The notes: generated by a model not told the origin, from the sequence alone. Shown: positions 26,348 through 41,829, numbered from the stretch's first letter. The stretch: DNA of 64,000 nt from Rhodocyclaceae bacterium (GCA_023150275.1 JAKLLG010000011.1:1-64000); one strand, 5' to 3'. A program made the numbers and translations.

Positions 26348-27412
26348 ATGAGTCATGCCAAACGCAGCGCGGCGCAGGGCATCGCAGGCGTAGACGACAT
26401 TGCTGCCGCCGACACGCTGATCGACGTCCGCTCGCCCGCCGAATTCGCCGAAGACCACATCCCCGGAGCCATCAACTGCCCCGTGCTGGATGACGACGAG
26501 CGCGCGCTGATCGGCACGCTGTACAAGCAGGTATCGCCGTTCGAGGCGAAGAAGCGCGGCGCCGTGCTGGTGGCGAAGAATATTGCCCGCCATATCGAGG
26601 AACGCTTTGCCGACCAGCCACGCCAGTGGCGCCCGATCGTCTATTGCTGGCGTGGCGGCCAGCGCAGCGGCTCGATGACCACCATCTTCCGCTCGATCGG
26701 CTGGGATGCACGCCAGCTCGATGGCGGCTACAAGGCCTGGCGCCGGCAGGTCGTCGCCGAACTGGAAACCTTGCCACGCCAGTTCCGTTACCGCGTGCTG
26801 TGCGGCGCCACCGGCAGCGCCAAGAGCCGCATCCTGCAGGCGATCGGCGCGCTGGGCGAGCAGATCGTCGATCTGGAAGCGCTCGCCTGCCACAAGGGCT
26901 CGGTACTCGGCGTGCTGCCCGACGCGCCACAGCCGCCGCAGAAAACCTTTGAATCGGCGCTGCTCTGCGCACTGCGGGCACTCGATCCAGCACGCCCGGT
27001 CTATGTCGAGGCCGAAAGCCGCAAGATCGGCCGCCTGCAGGTGCCCGATGCGATGATCGAATCGATCCGCGCCGGCGACTGCGTGGCGATCGAGGCGCCG
27101 CTCGCGGCACGCGTCGATTTCCTGCTGCGCGATTACGATTACTTCCTCAACAATCCGCCTTGGCTGAACACCCGTCTCGATGCGCTGAAGGCACTGCGCG
27201 GCGGAGAAACCGTTGCCCGCTGGCAGGACTGGGCAACAACCGGCCACTGGCGGGAACTGGTCAGCGAACTGCTCGTCGAACACTACGATCCGCTTTACGC
27301 CCGCTCGCAGGAACGCAACTACGCAGGCTTCGGCACACCGCACACCCTGCGCGCCGACGATCTGTCGCCCGCCGGCATTGCGGCTGCTGCGCAGGCGATC
27401 GTCGCCCGCTGA
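26348..27412 (+). CDS. selU: tRNA 2-selenouridine synthase
   Basis: A 354-residue SelU/MnmH protein. The N-terminal rhodanese domain has LIDVRSPAEFAEDHIPGA and the active Cys 100 in IVYCWRGGQRSGS. The C-terminal P-loop domain has GATGSAKSRIL at about 155. It replaces sulphur by selenium at the wobble 2-thiouridine of tRNAs for Lys, Glu and Gln, using selenophosphate. It follows tesA by 4 nt. Selenophosphate synthase is not in the window. Confidence 0.94.
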   Translation: MSHAKRSAAQGIAGVDDIAAADTLIDVRSPAEFAEDHIPGAINCPVLDDDERALIGTLYKQVSPFEAKKRGAVLVAKNIARHIEERFADQPRQWRPIVYCWRGGQRSGSMTTIFRSIGWDARQLDGGYKAWRRQVVAELETLPRQFRYRVLCGATGSAKSRILQAIGALGEQIVDLEALACHKGSVLGVLPDAPQPPQKTFESALLCALRALDPARPVYVEAESRKIGRLQVPDAMIESIRAGDCVAIEAPLAARVDFLLRDYDYFLNNPPWLNTRLDALKALRGGETVARWQDWATTGHWRELVSELLVEHYDPLYARSQERNYAGFGTPHTLRADDLSPAGIAAAAQAIVAR

Positions 27413-27558
27413 ACAGCGTTGCGCAGCGATACATTGCGGTACACGGAGGCGCCGGGGGCAAGGCTATACTCGCCCTGAGGCTGGATCGAGCGGCCAGACG
27501 ATCACTTTCGCGCCCCGCCCTCGCCCACACCGACGCCAACCGACTGCACATCCCGGCC

Positions 27559-29022
27559 ATGCCAAACCCTGCCACCGCCCGCCGTTCGCTGACGCTCACC
27601 GTGCGCGAAATGCTCGCATCGTGCGGCGTGTTCACATTGTTCGCAATGTTGGCGCTGCCCGGCGGCCCTGTGCTCGCCGCGGATGCCGATCGAACATTCG
27701 ACCCCTTCGGCACGACCGCCGGCCTTGCGGCTGCCCCCTGCGCCATTCGCCAGCCCGCCGGTGCCCTCGGCCTCGCCGAGGTGGTCGACCTCGCGCTGTG
27801 CAACAACCCGCAGACACGCGAAGCCTGGGCCAATGCGCGCGTTCAGGCTGGTCTGGTGGGCGTCGCCCAAGCGCCGTACCTGCCATCGATCAACGGCACG
27901 CTGGGCAGCAACCGCGTGCGCAGCGAAATTGAAGATCAGCGCGCGACACGGCGCACGGTCAATACGGCGGCGATCAACGTTTCCTGGCTGCTGTTCGACT
28001 TCGGTGCGCGCGAAGCCAACCTCGAAAACGCGCGCGAACTGCTCGCCGCCGCCATCTCCACGCAGGACAGCACCGCGCAGGCGGTCTTTCTCGCCGCCCT
28101 GCAGGCCTACTTTCAGGTGCATGCGTTCACGGCGGCACTGGAAGCTGCCGAGCTTTCCGAGAAGGCGGCACGCGAAAGCCTCGCCGCGGCCGATGCACGC
28201 TACCGCGCCGGCAACGCCACGCCGGCGGACCGCCTGCAGGCACAGACAGCACTCTCGCAGGCCACGCTCACGCGCATTCGCGTGGCCGGCGAGTTGCAGG
28301 GCGCACGCGGCACCCTTGCCAACGCGATCGGCCTCGACGCGCATCGCCCCTTGCCGTTGCGCCCGCTCGGCGCGGTCGGCGAGCCGGCCGACTTCGACCG
28401 CAACGTCGAGGCGTTGATCGCCGAGGCCCGCCAGCGCCGGCCGGATCTTGCCGCCGCCGAGGCGCAACTGCGTGCCGCGCGGGCAAGCGTGGATGCAAGC
28501 CGCGCCGCGCATCTGCCAAGCATTTCGCTGACGGCAACGCCGAACTGGCAGGACAGCGGCGGGCTGACGACGCAGAGCACGGGCGTTGGCGTCGCCGTCA
28601 GCATTCCGCTCTTCTCCGGATTTGGCCAGACCTACCGCGTGCGCACCGCGGAAGCCCAGGCCGATCTGAAAGCCGCGCAGCGCGACAGGCTGCAGTTGCA
28701 GGTGGCGCTCGACGTCTGGCGTTCCTATCAGGGGCTGCAGACGGCGACCCAGTCGATGCGCACCACCACCGACCTGCTCGCCAGCGCCGAGCAATCGGAG
28801 CGCGTTGCACTCGGCCGTTACCGCGCCGGCGTCGGCAACATTCTCGACCTCCTCGCCGCGCAGACCGCGCTGGCCTCGGCCCGCCAACAGCGCGTGCAGT
28901 CCGTCTACGACTGGAACGTCTCGCGGGCAACGCTCGCGCAGTCGGTCGGCGCCCTCGATACTTCGCTCCTGCCGGTACTTTCCGGCGAACAGCCTCTCCC
29001 TGCCCTTGGCGGTAAACCATGA
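27559..29022 (+). CDS. TolC-family outer-membrane efflux protein
   Basis: A 487-residue outer-membrane channel. After a signal region ending near GGPVLAADAD it has the two-fold TolC repeat: LAEVVDLALCNNPQTREAWANARVQ early and a second long helical repeat from about 240 (RRPDLAAAEAQLRAARASVDASRAAHLPSI split across helices). It would form the outer duct for the MacA/MacB-like pump encoded next. The stop overlaps the macA-like start by 4 nt. I start at ATG 27559; a later Met (MLASCG) is also possible. Confidence 0.88.
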   Translation: MPNPATARRSLTLTVREMLASCGVFTLFAMLALPGGPVLAADADRTFDPFGTTAGLAAAPCAIRQPAGALGLAEVVDLALCNNPQTREAWANARVQAGLVGVAQAPYLPSINGTLGSNRVRSEIEDQRATRRTVNTAAINVSWLLFDFGAREANLENARELLAAAISTQDSTAQAVFLAALQAYFQVHAFTAALEAAELSEKAARESLAAADARYRAGNATPADRLQAQTALSQATLTRIRVAGELQGARGTLANAIGLDAHRPLPLRPLGAVGEPADFDRNVEALIAEARQRRPDLAAAEAQLRAARASVDASRAAHLPSISLTATPNWQDSGGLTTQSTGVGVAVSIPLFSGFGQTYRVRTAEAQADLKAAQRDRLQLQVALDVWRSYQGLQTATQSMRTTTDLLASAEQSERVALGRYRAGVGNILDLLAAQTALASARQQRVQSVYDWNVSRATLAQSVGALDTSLLPVLSGEQPLPALGGKP

Positions 29023-30233
29023 AAGCTCCGCGTGCCTCCCTCTCCACCATTGTCATTGCCATCGCCGTGGCCGCCGCGCTTGTCGCCTGGTGGTGGCAGG
29101 GACGCGAGCGTTCGCCCGAGGAACGCTACAAGCAGCAGGAAGCGATGGTCGGCGACATCACGCAGAACGTCTCGGCGAACGGCACCCTGAGCCCGGTGAC
29201 GCTGGTAAACGTGGGAACGCAGGTTTCCGGAACGGTGCGCAAGCTGCATGTGGATTTCAACGACGTGGTCAAGGCCGGCCAGGTGCTGGCCGAGCTGGAC
29301 GACACGGTGCTCGTCGCCGCTGCCGGACAGAGCGAAGCCAACATCGCCAGCGCCACCGCCTCGCTCGACCTCACCCGTGCAAGCGAAGCGCGCCTGCGTG
29401 CGCTGTTCGCCGACGAATACGTTTCCCGCCAGGAACTCGATCAGGCCATCCAGGCGCGCCGCGCGGCCGAAGCGGCGCTGCGGCTGGCGCGCGCGCAGAA
29501 CGACCGCGACCGCGCCAACCTCGGCTACTCGGTGATCCGCTCGCCGGTCTCCGGTGTTGTCGTTGATCGCCAGATCGACGTCGGCCAGACCGTCGCCGCC
29601 AGTTTCCAGACGCCGGTGCTGTTCAAGATCGCGCAGGATCTGAAGGAAATGCAGATATACACCAGCTTTGCCGAGGCCGATATCGGCGGCATCAAGGTCG
29701 GCCAGCCGGTGCGCTTTACCGTCGATGCCTTTCCGAACCGGCACTTCAAGGGCAGCGTCAAGCAGTTGCGCCTGAACCCGACGACCACGCAGAACGTTGT
29801 CACCTACAACGTCGTCGTCGAGGTCGACAACGCCGATCAGCGGCTGCTGCCGGGCATGACGGCCTACGTGAGCATTGCCGTTGCCGAGCGCAAGGAAGTG
29901 CTGAGCGTACCCAATGCGGCACTGCGCTTCCGCCCGCCCGCCAGCGCCACCGGCAAGGAGACAGCGAAAGACGCTGCCAGGGAAGGCGACGGACGCGCCG
30001 GACCACCGCGTGCGCCTGGTGGCGGCCGCAAGCGCGACGGCAGCACTGGCGTCGTGCATCTCCTTGTTGATGGCAAGCCGAAGGCAGTACAGGTCGGCAT
30101 CGGCATCACCGACAACCGCGTCACGGAGATCACCAGTGGCGAACTGAAAGCAGGCGACCGCGTGATCGTCGGCGAGAATATCGCCAATGGCGAGCCTGCC
30201 CCCGGTAGTGGGCCACGCCTGAGGATGTTCTGA
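29019..30233 (+). CDS. macA: MacA-like periplasmic adaptor of an ABC efflux pump
   Basis: A 404-residue membrane-fusion protein with one N-terminal helix (about 9-25). The lipoyl half-motifs GTQVSGTVRKLHVDFNDVVKAGQ and SPVSGVVVDRQIDVGQ flank a helical hairpin (about 90-165). A beta-barrel follows and then a Gly/Arg-rich insert (APGGGRKRDG) near 325-340. MacA joins MacB to a TolC channel and stimulates its ATPase. The gene overlaps the channel gene by 4 nt and shares its last base with the ATPase gene. Confidence 0.92.
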   Translation: MKAPRASLSTIVIAIAVAAALVAWWWQGRERSPEERYKQQEAMVGDITQNVSANGTLSPVTLVNVGTQVSGTVRKLHVDFNDVVKAGQVLAELDDTVLVAAAGQSEANIASATASLDLTRASEARLRALFADEYVSRQELDQAIQARRAAEAALRLARAQNDRDRANLGYSVIRSPVSGVVVDRQIDVGQTVAASFQTPVLFKIAQDLKEMQIYTSFAEADIGGIKVGQPVRFTVDAFPNRHFKGSVKQLRLNPTTTQNVVTYNVVVEVDNADQRLLPGMTAYVSIAVAERKEVLSVPNAALRFRPPASATGKETAKDAAREGDGRAGPPRAPGGGRKRDGSTGVVHLLVDGKPKAVQVGIGITDNRVTEITSGELKAGDRVIVGENIANGEPAPGSGPRLRMF

Positions 30234-30942
30234 TGGCGGAGGCAAGCGCCGTCATCGAAGTGCGCGGGCTGGCGAAATCGTACGAAACGGCGGCCGGGCC
30301 GTTCGCCGCCTTGAAGGGTATCGATCTCGTCATCCGCAGCGGCGAATTCGTCGCCGTGATGGGGCCTTCCGGTTCCGGCAAATCGACCTTCATGAACCTG
30401 CTCGGCTGCCTCGACCGCGCCACCACGGGCGATTACATCCTCGACGGGCGGCACGTCGAATCCCTCACCCCCGACGAGCTTGCGGCGCTGCGCGGGCAGA
30501 CCATCGGTTTCGTTTTCCAGGGCTTCAACCTGCTGCCGCGCATGACGCTTGCCGACAACGTCGCCTTGCCGCTGGTCTATGCGGGCGCCGATCTCGCCAG
30601 TCGCCGCACCCGCGCGCGGGAAATGCTCGACCGGGTCGGGCTTGGCAACTACGCCGAATCGCTGCCCAGCCGCATTTCGGGCGGACAGCAGCAGCGCGTG
30701 GCAATCGCCCGTGCACTGGTGAACCGGCCGCGCCTGATTCTTGCCGACGAACCCACCGGCAACCTCGACAGCCACACCAGCGAAGAAATCATGGCGCTGT
30801 TTGGCGCGCTTAATCGAGAGGGCATCACCATCGTGCTGGTGACGCACGAACCCGACATCGCACAGCATGCAAAACGCCAGGTGCGCTTTCTGGACGGATT
30901 GATCGTCAGCGACACCCCGACACAGCCGCACGAGGCCGCAAC

Positions 30943-30949
<7 letters not shown>
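30233..30949 (+). CDS. MacB-like ABC transporter ATPase subunit
   Basis: A 238-residue ABC ATPase with Walker [11 protein letters not shown]-loop [12 protein letters not shown], signature [15 protein letters not shown], Walker [13 protein letters not shown] and switch His in LVTHEPDIA. In E. coli MacB the ATPase and permease are one chain; here they are two genes overlapping by 7 nt. It powers export of macrolides, peptides, siderophores or lipoproteins; the substrate is unknown. Confidence 0.93.
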
Positions 30950-32163
<1,214 letters not shown>

Positions 32164-32508
32164 TCAGCGCGGCGGCGCTGCGGGCGGACGCGGCGGCGCC
32201 ACATTACTTTCGCGTGCAGGGTCGGCAGCCGGCTGTGCCTTCTCCGGAATCTGCACGAAAACTTCATCCTGGCGAATCATGCCCAGCTCGTAGCGGGCGC
32301 GTTCCTCGATCGCCTCGTAACCCTGCTTGAGATCGCGCACTTCGGCATCGAGACCGGTGTTGCGCACTTCCAGCTTGCGGTTGGCTTCCTTCTGCTGCGA
32401 GAGCTGTCGGTCGTAATCCCAGACCTTCAGCCAGCCGCCCTTGCCGAGCCACAGCGGATACTGCAGCAGGACGAGCAGCGCAACGAGGGCGAGCGTCAGC
32501 CAGCGCAT
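32164..32508 (-). CDS. ftsB: FtsB, cell-division protein
   Basis: A 114-residue FtsB: short N-terminus, one membrane helix (about 5-22, [17 protein letters not shown]), a periplasmic coiled coil (about 30-70) and a Pro/Ala-rich tail ([10 protein letters not shown]). With FtsQ and FtsL it activates septal peptidoglycan synthesis. ATG 32508 follows GGAG by 5 nt, so I prefer it to GTG 32511. It lies after eno, its usual neighbour, but a hairpin terminator stands between them. Confidence 0.92.
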   Translation of the reverse strand: MRWLTLALVALLVLLQYPLWLGKGGWLKVWDYDRQLSQQKEANRKLEVRNTGLDAEVRDLKQGYEAIEERARYELGMIRQDEVFVQIPEKAQPAADPARESNVAPPRPPAAPPR

Positions 32509-32533
32509 CACCGCTCCATCATGCGCGTGAAAA

Positions 32534-32567
32534 AAGGGGCGGGCGCCTCAACTAGCACCAGCCCCTT
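32534..32567 (-). terminator. terminator of the eno operon
   Basis: On the minus strand AAGGGGC (32567-32561) pairs with GCCCCTT (32540-32534) across a 20-nt loop that can pair further, followed by TTTTTC. It begins 26 nt after the eno stop. It lies just before ftsB, so ftsB would need read-through or its own promoter. Confidence 0.65.
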
Positions 32568-32593
32568 GCGCTTCAACGCTGTTACGGCAGCGT

Positions 32594-33904
<1,311 letters not shown>

Positions 33905-34200
33905 TTATTGAAAACCTTCGACGACGATCATGTTCATGTCCGCCGCCCCTGCCCGCGCCTCGCGGGCTGCCCGGTACTCGGGCGAATCGTAGAATTCTTT
34001 TGCCAGCTCGACCGAGTCGAACTCGACGATGACCACCCGCGGCGCGCCGGTCCACTGACCTTCCAGCGTTTCCATCGCGCCACCGCGGACGACATAACTG
34101 CCGCCGTACTGCGCAATGGCCGCCGCGGCCAGCTTCTTGTAGCCCTCATAGGCCTCGACATCGTGCACCGTGGCGTTGACGATGAGGTAGCCCTTGGCCA

Positions 34201-34201
<1 letters not shown>
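33905..34201 (-). CDS. DUF1330 family protein
   Basis: A 98-residue small ferredoxin-fold-like protein of the DUF1330 family (MAKGYLIVNATVHDVEAYEGY; IVEFDSVELAKEFYDSPEY). The family is related to dimeric alpha-beta barrel proteins and has no settled function. Its start overlaps the kdsA stop by one base (TAATG), so it is translationally coupled. It lies between kdsA and eno. Confidence 0.9.
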
Positions 34202-37260
<3,059 letters not shown>

Positions 37261-37333
37261 TTTGCGGTCACTCTTCCGGTCGGCAATTGGGCTATGATCT
37301 GCCGCCAAACCCCTCAAATCAAGGAGCGCGCAA

Positions 37334-37762
37334 ATGTCACAACTGGCACACGAGCCCAGTGTCGTCATCGTCACGGAAAACGGTCAGGGGCGCTACCAGC
37401 AGGCGGTGGAAGCCGGCCGCCACCGGCTGATCGCGGACGAACCCGAGTCGATGGGTGGCGGCAACGCGGGGCCGGCACCCTTCGACTACCTGCTGACAGC
37501 GCTCGGTGCCTGCACCTCGATGACGCTGCGCATGTATGCCGAGCTGAAAAAACTGCCGCTCACGCAGGTTCGCGTCGCCTTGCGGCACCAGAAAATCGAG
37601 GTAGATGGCCAGAAGATCGACCTGATCTCGCGCGACATCACCCTCGATGGCGAGCTGACGCCGGAACAACGCCAGCGCATGCTGGAGATCGCCAACCGCT
37701 GCCCGGTGCATCGCACGATCAGCGGCGGCCAGTTGCGCATTGAAAGTCAGCTCTCGGCATAA
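37334..37762 (+). CDS. OsmC/YhfA-family redox protein
   Basis: A 142-residue OsmC-family protein. It has PFDYLLTALGACTSMTLRMYA, with the first active Cys, and EIANRCPVHRTISG, with the second Cys. The family reduces organic hydroperoxides through this pair, though the YhfA branch lacks a defined substrate. The ATG follows AAGGAG. It is divergently arranged with the methyltransferase gene. Confidence 0.92.
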   Translation: MSQLAHEPSVVIVTENGQGRYQQAVEAGRHRLIADEPESMGGGNAGPAPFDYLLTALGACTSMTLRMYAELKKLPLTQVRVALRHQKIEVDGQKIDLISRDITLDGELTPEQRQRMLEIANRCPVHRTISGGQLRIESQLSA

Positions 37763-37896
37763 CCTGAAGCGCTTGCAGGTGCCCGGTTTAGGTATCAACC
37801 ACCAAGAAATAAGGTCATTTTTGTGATAGATTGCTGCAACGCACAAACTGCGTCGAAAGCAACAACAAACAACCTCGCCCACAAGGTGTAACAGCA

Positions 37897-40587
37897 ATGC
37901 TAGAACAGCACTATCTCACCAGCCTCTTCGAACCGAAATCCGTTGCCGTCATCGGCGCCTCGGAGCGCGAAAATTCGGTCGGCAGCATCATCTTCAAGAA
38001 CATCCTCGACGCCGCCTACAAGGGCCGCCTCTACGCGATCAACCCGAAACACGAGACGATTCACGGCGTGAAGTCGTACGCCTCGATCGAGGAAATCGGT
38101 GCGCGCGTCGAACTCGCCGTCATCTGTACGCGCCCGCAAACGGTGCCGACCATCGTCGAGCAGTGTGGCCGCAGCGGTATAAAGAACGTCATCGTCATCA
38201 CGGCCGGCTTCGCCGAGGCAGGCCATTCCGGCGCTGCGCTGGAACGCAAGATGCTGGAAATCGCGCGCAGCTACAACGTGCGCGTGCTCGGCCCGAACTG
38301 CCTCGGCCTCATCCGCCCGACGCTCGGCCTCAATGCGACATTCGCAAAGGTCACCGCCAACGCGGGTAATCTGGCACTGGTTTCACAGTCCGGCGCCATG
38401 TGCTCGGCCGTGCTCGACTGGGCCAAGGCCAACGGTGTCGGCTTCTCCACCGTCATCTCGCTCGGTGGCACGGCCGACGTCGATTTCGGCGAGATTCTCG
38501 ACTACCTGATCTACGACAACCGCACCCACTACATCCTGCTCTACGTGGAAGGCATCCGGAATGCCCGCCGCTTCATGAGCGCCTTGCGCTCGGCAGCACG
38601 CATCAAACCGATCATTCTGCTCAAGGCCGGCCGGCACGCTGCCGGTTCGCTGGCCGTGCAGACGCATTCCGGCATGATCGCCGGTTCGGACACCGTTTTC
38701 GACGCGGCCGTGCGCCGTGCCGGCGTCGTCCGCGTCAAGAACGTTGGCCAGCTGTTCTATGCTTCGAAGGCGCTGGCGTCCAAGTTCCGCCCGCAGGGCA
38801 AGCGGCTCGCCATCATCACCAACGGCGGCGGCCCGGGCGCCATGGCGGCCGATCGCGCCGGCGACCTCGACATCCCGCTCGCGCAGCTGAACATGGACAC
38901 GGTGCAGAAGCTCAACGCCTGCCTGCCACCGACCTGGTCGCACGCCAACCCGATCGACATCGTCGGCGACGCGACGCCGGAACGCTATCGCGACGCGATC
39001 CTCGCCGTTGCCGCCGATCCCGATGTGGACGGCATCCTCGTCATGCTCACGCCGCAGGCGATGACACAACCGATGGAAGTCGCCAAGGCGGTGATCGAGG
39101 CGCACGAACAGACCGGCACCGCCCTGCTCACCTGCTGGATGGGTGAAGAGCAGGTCGGCAGCGCGCGCAAGGCGCTCGAAGATGCCGGCATTCCGGCCTT
39201 CCGCATGCCGGAAACGGCGGTCGAGCTGTACTACCACATCTCCACCTACTACCGTAACCAGAAGCTGCTGCTGCAAACGCCAATGCCAACCAGCCGCCAC
39301 GAGCGGCCGGAAGCCGAAGGCGCCAAGATGCTGATCGAAGCCGTGCTCTCCGAGCGCCGCAAGATCCTCTCCGAGATGGAATCCAAGGCCATCCTGCGCG
39401 CCTTCCGCATTCCCGTCGCGCAGACCATGGTTGCACGCACGCCGACCGAGGCGCTGCTGCTCGCCGAGCAACTCGGCTTCCCGGTCGCCATGAAGGTGGA
39501 TTCCCCCGACCTCGTGCACAAGAGCGATGCCGGCGGCGTCCGCCTCAACATCCCGAACGCGCCGGCCGTACGCAACGCCTACCACGACATCATCGAGACG
39601 GTGCAGAAGAAGCACCCGACAGCGCGCATCAACGGCGTTTCGATCGAGCCCTACCTGGCGCGTCCCAACGGCCGCGAGCTGATGCTCGGCGTCGTCCGCG
39701 ACCCGATCTTCGGGCCGATCATCACCTTCGGCGCCGGCGGTACCGAGGTCGAAATCTTCAGCGACCGTGCCGTCGCCCTGCCGCCGCTGAACGGCTTCCT
39801 CGCGCAGGATCTGATCAAATCGACGCGCGCCTCCAAGCTGCTTGGAGAGTTCCGCAACATGCCGCCGGCCAGCCTCGAAGCGCTGGAGGAAGTGCTGCTC
39901 AACATCTCTGAAATGGTCTGCGAACTGCCTTGGCTGCAGGAACTCGACCTCAACCCGCTGATCGTCGATGAAAACGGCGCCATCGCCGCCGACGCGCGCA
40001 TCGTCATCGACCACGCGCCGGCTTCGGGCGACCGTTACTCGCACATGGCCATCCACCCCTACCCGGTGCACCTCATCCAGGAGTGGCAGCTGCCGGATGG
40101 AACGGAAATTCTCGTTCGTCCGATCCGCCCGGAAGACGCGGAGATGGAGAAGGACTTCGTCTCCCGCATGTCCGACGAAAGCAAGTATTACCGCTTCATG
40201 GACACCATTCGCGAGCTGACGCAACCGATGCTGGTCCGTTTCACGCAGATCGACTACGACCGAGAAATGGCGCTGGTTGCGACCGTGCAGAATGAAGACG
40301 GCACGGAAAAGCAGATCGGCGTTTCGCGCTACGTGACCAACCCGGATGGCGAATCGGTGGAGTTCGCACTTGCCGTGGCCGACGACTGGCAGAAGCACGG
40401 CATCGGCCGCAAGCTGATGACAGCGCTGATCGAATGTGCGCGCACGAAGGGCTACCGCGCCGTGGTCGGCGATGTGCTCGCGCTCAACACCAAGATGTTC
40501 CGGCTGATGACCAGCCTCGGCTTCACCATCCATCCGCATCCGGAAGACACGGCCGTCAAGCGGGTCGTGAAACCCCTGCAAGGCTGA
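37897..40587 (+). CDS. fused NDP-forming acyl-CoA synthetase and GNAT acetyltransferase (Pat/PatZ type)
   Basis: An 896-residue protein. The N-terminal CoA-binding domain starts at LFEPKSVAVIGASEREN. The succinyl-CoA-synthetase-like domains contain the phosphohistidine region QTHSGMIAGSD. An ATP-grasp domain lies at about 490-700 (AMKVDSPDLVHKSDAGGV). A GNAT acetyltransferase ends the chain, with acetyl-CoA motif DDWQKHGIGRKLM. This is the layout of protein lysine acetyltransferase PatZ, which inactivates acetyl-CoA synthetase; some relatives keep acyl-CoA synthetase activity. The presence of the His suggests the synthetase half may be active. ATG 37897 follows AAGGTG. A strong terminator follows. 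Confidence 0.9.
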   Translation: MLEQHYLTSLFEPKSVAVIGASERENSVGSIIFKNILDAAYKGRLYAINPKHETIHGVKSYASIEEIGARVELAVICTRPQTVPTIVEQCGRSGIKNVIVITAGFAEAGHSGAALERKMLEIARSYNVRVLGPNCLGLIRPTLGLNATFAKVTANAGNLALVSQSGAMCSAVLDWAKANGVGFSTVISLGGTADVDFGEILDYLIYDNRTHYILLYVEGIRNARRFMSALRSAARIKPIILLKAGRHAAGSLAVQTHSGMIAGSDTVFDAAVRRAGVVRVKNVGQLFYASKALASKFRPQGKRLAIITNGGGPGAMAADRAGDLDIPLAQLNMDTVQKLNACLPPTWSHANPIDIVGDATPERYRDAILAVAADPDVDGILVMLTPQAMTQPMEVAKAVIEAHEQTGTALLTCWMGEEQVGSARKALEDAGIPAFRMPETAVELYYHISTYYRNQKLLLQTPMPTSRHERPEAEGAKMLIEAVLSERRKILSEMESKAILRAFRIPVAQTMVARTPTEALLLAEQLGFPVAMKVDSPDLVHKSDAGGVRLNIPNAPAVRNAYHDIIETVQKKHPTARINGVSIEPYLARPNGRELMLGVVRDPIFGPIITFGAGGTEVEIFSDRAVALPPLNGFLAQDLIKSTRASKLLGEFRNMPPASLEALEEVLLNISEMVCELPWLQELDLNPLIVDENGAIAADARIVIDHAPASGDRYSHMAIHPYPVHLIQEWQLPDGTEILVRPIRPEDAEMEKDFVSRMSDESKYYRFMDTIRELTQPMLVRFTQIDYDREMALVATVQNEDGTEKQIGVSRYVTNPDGESVEFALAVADDWQKHGIGRKLMTALIECARTKGYRAVVGDVLALNTKMFRLMTSLGFTIHPHPEDTAVKRVVKPLQG

Positions 40588-40620
40588 GCGCCGGAAACGC
40601 GATCAACCCGCAGAAAGCAA

Positions 40621-40654
40621 AACGGCAAGGCGATGCGCCTTGCCGTTTTTTTGT
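40621..40654 (+). terminator. rho-independent terminator
   Basis: AACGGCAAGGCG (40621-40632) pairs perfectly with CGCCTTGCCGTT (40636-40647) around an ATG loop, followed by TTTTT. It ends the acyl-CoA synthetase/acetyltransferase gene and, with upstream A residues, could also serve the convergent DUF3460 gene. Confidence 0.92.
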
Positions 40655-40668
40655 CTCGCGACGGTCAA

Positions 40669-40878
40669 TCAGAAATCGAAGTTCACATCGTAGGGATACG
40701 ACTTGTTCGGTTCCTTCGCCTGCTGGAAGCGCTTCTGCTCTTCACCGTCCAGCTGCTTGTCCCACCAGATCGCCCGGCCCGTTTTCTGGTCCTCGGCCCA
40801 CTCCGGGTTCTTTTCCATCATCTCGCGCATCCACTTGGTGTGGTCGGATTCGTACATCGTTCCGAAAATTCCAGACAT
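40669..40878 (-). CDS. DUF3460 family protein
   Basis: A 69-residue small protein: MSGIFGTMYESDHTKWMREM, then GRAIWWDKQLDGEEQKRFQ and YPYDVNFDF. MYESDHTK and the WDK motif mark the DUF3460 family that I know mainly from betaproteobacteria; its function is unknown. GGGGAG 6 nt before ATG 40878 decides the start. A start at 40857 (MYESD) is the main alternative. Confidence 0.85.
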   Translation of the reverse strand: MSGIFGTMYESDHTKWMREMMEKNPEWAEDQKTGRAIWWDKQLDGEEQKRFQQAKEPNKSYPYDVNFDF

Positions 40879-40920
40879 CCCAGACTCCCCTGCCATGTTC
40901 CGAAGCGCGCAATTATACCT

Positions 40921-41151
40921 TCAGTGGAAGCTGATCGGGCGCGCGCCGACGCAGTACGAATCGAGAAAATCGTCGATCGTTTCCTCGTCGCGCTCATCCT
41001 CGGGAATCTCGTCGATCGCCTTGCGGAAGAAGAAAGCCGTTTCGCCGCGGATGAAGAGCATCCGCCCGCCCGCCTTGTCGACGACCTCGAAGCCTTCCTG
41101 CGCCGGGTAGGCGAGGACGGAATACAGTTCGCTGTTATAGACGACGTTCAT
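40921..41151 (-). CDS. DUF3567 family protein
   Basis: A 76-residue protein (MNVVYNSELYSVLAYPA, GFEVVDKAGGR, TAFFFRKAIDEIPEDERDEETIDDFLD in part). It matches the DUF3567 type known from betaproteobacteria, with no known function. GGAGGG stands 4-5 nt before ATG 41151. It precedes the DUF3460 gene in the same direction with a 42-nt gap. Confidence 0.85.
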   Translation of the reverse strand: MNVVYNSELYSVLAYPAQEGFEVVDKAGGRMLFIRGETAFFFRKAIDEIPEDERDEETIDDFLDSYCVGARPISFH

Positions 41152-41457
41152 GGTGCCCTCCTTCCATCTCGTGATTCGAAGATGGGGCCGCAAACGATCC
41201 CTTCAAGCCCCTTGTCTCAATTCGACCGCTATCGATCGATTTGGTGCCTGATCCGGAACCAGATCGACACCGCGAATGGGGATATCCGGAATTTTGTGTA
41301 ACGGAGTCATGGCAAGCTAAAGAGAGGAAAGTTTTCAGCACTGCAATCAGACGCCAATCTGCCGGTCACAATTTGCGCCTATCCTGCACCGTGCCCCTGA
41401 ATGGTCGGCGCTTGCGCCGGCCGCAGCCCTCCACCGCAGCCCGACGACTGAGCACAC
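41152..41457. other. 306-nt non-coding gap
   Basis: Lies between the start of the DUF3567 gene and the start of the next plus-strand gene. I see no tRNA, terminator, strong promoter or repeat here. Confidence 0.5.
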
Positions 41458-41829
41458 ATGAACATCGCCCTGCTTGGAAAGGAACGGATCGGCGACGACC
41501 TGCTCGCGTTGCGCCGGATCATCCATCACCACGCGCCGCAATGCGGCCTCGATACCGGTAATGCCGCCGCTGTGCGGCAGTTCATCGACGGCACCTACCC
41601 CCCTCGCGCGGCGCTCAATCCGGATTACCTGCGGACCTGCCGCGAGATGCGCGCCATGCTGATCCTGCTACTACGGCTGGAAGCCAGCACCAGCGAGGAC
41701 ATTGGCTTCGAGGCGCTGTCGCGCCTATGGCAGGATCACAACGAGATCCTCGCGCGTTACCGGATTCCCGATATCCATCACGAGGGGATGGCGCCGGGCG
41801 CCATGCTCGCCATCCCGGCACAGGCCTGA
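41458..41829 (+). CDS. hypothetical protein, 123 residues
   Basis: Not recognised. A mostly helical soluble protein without signal peptide; it has a His-rich RRIIHHHAPQCG near residue 20 and LRTCREMRAMLILLLRLEAS in the middle. The region upstream of the ATG has only a weak ribosome site. Its stop codon ends exactly where the terminal inverted repeat of the element at 41829-41989 begins, so the natural C-terminus may have been changed by that insertion. Codon use is like the neighbours, which supports its being a gene. Confidence 0.5.
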   Translation: MNIALLGKERIGDDLLALRRIIHHHAPQCGLDTGNAAAVRQFIDGTYPPRAALNPDYLRTCREMRAMLILLLRLEASTSEDIGFEALSRLWQDHNEILARYRIPDIHHEGMAPGAMLAIPAQA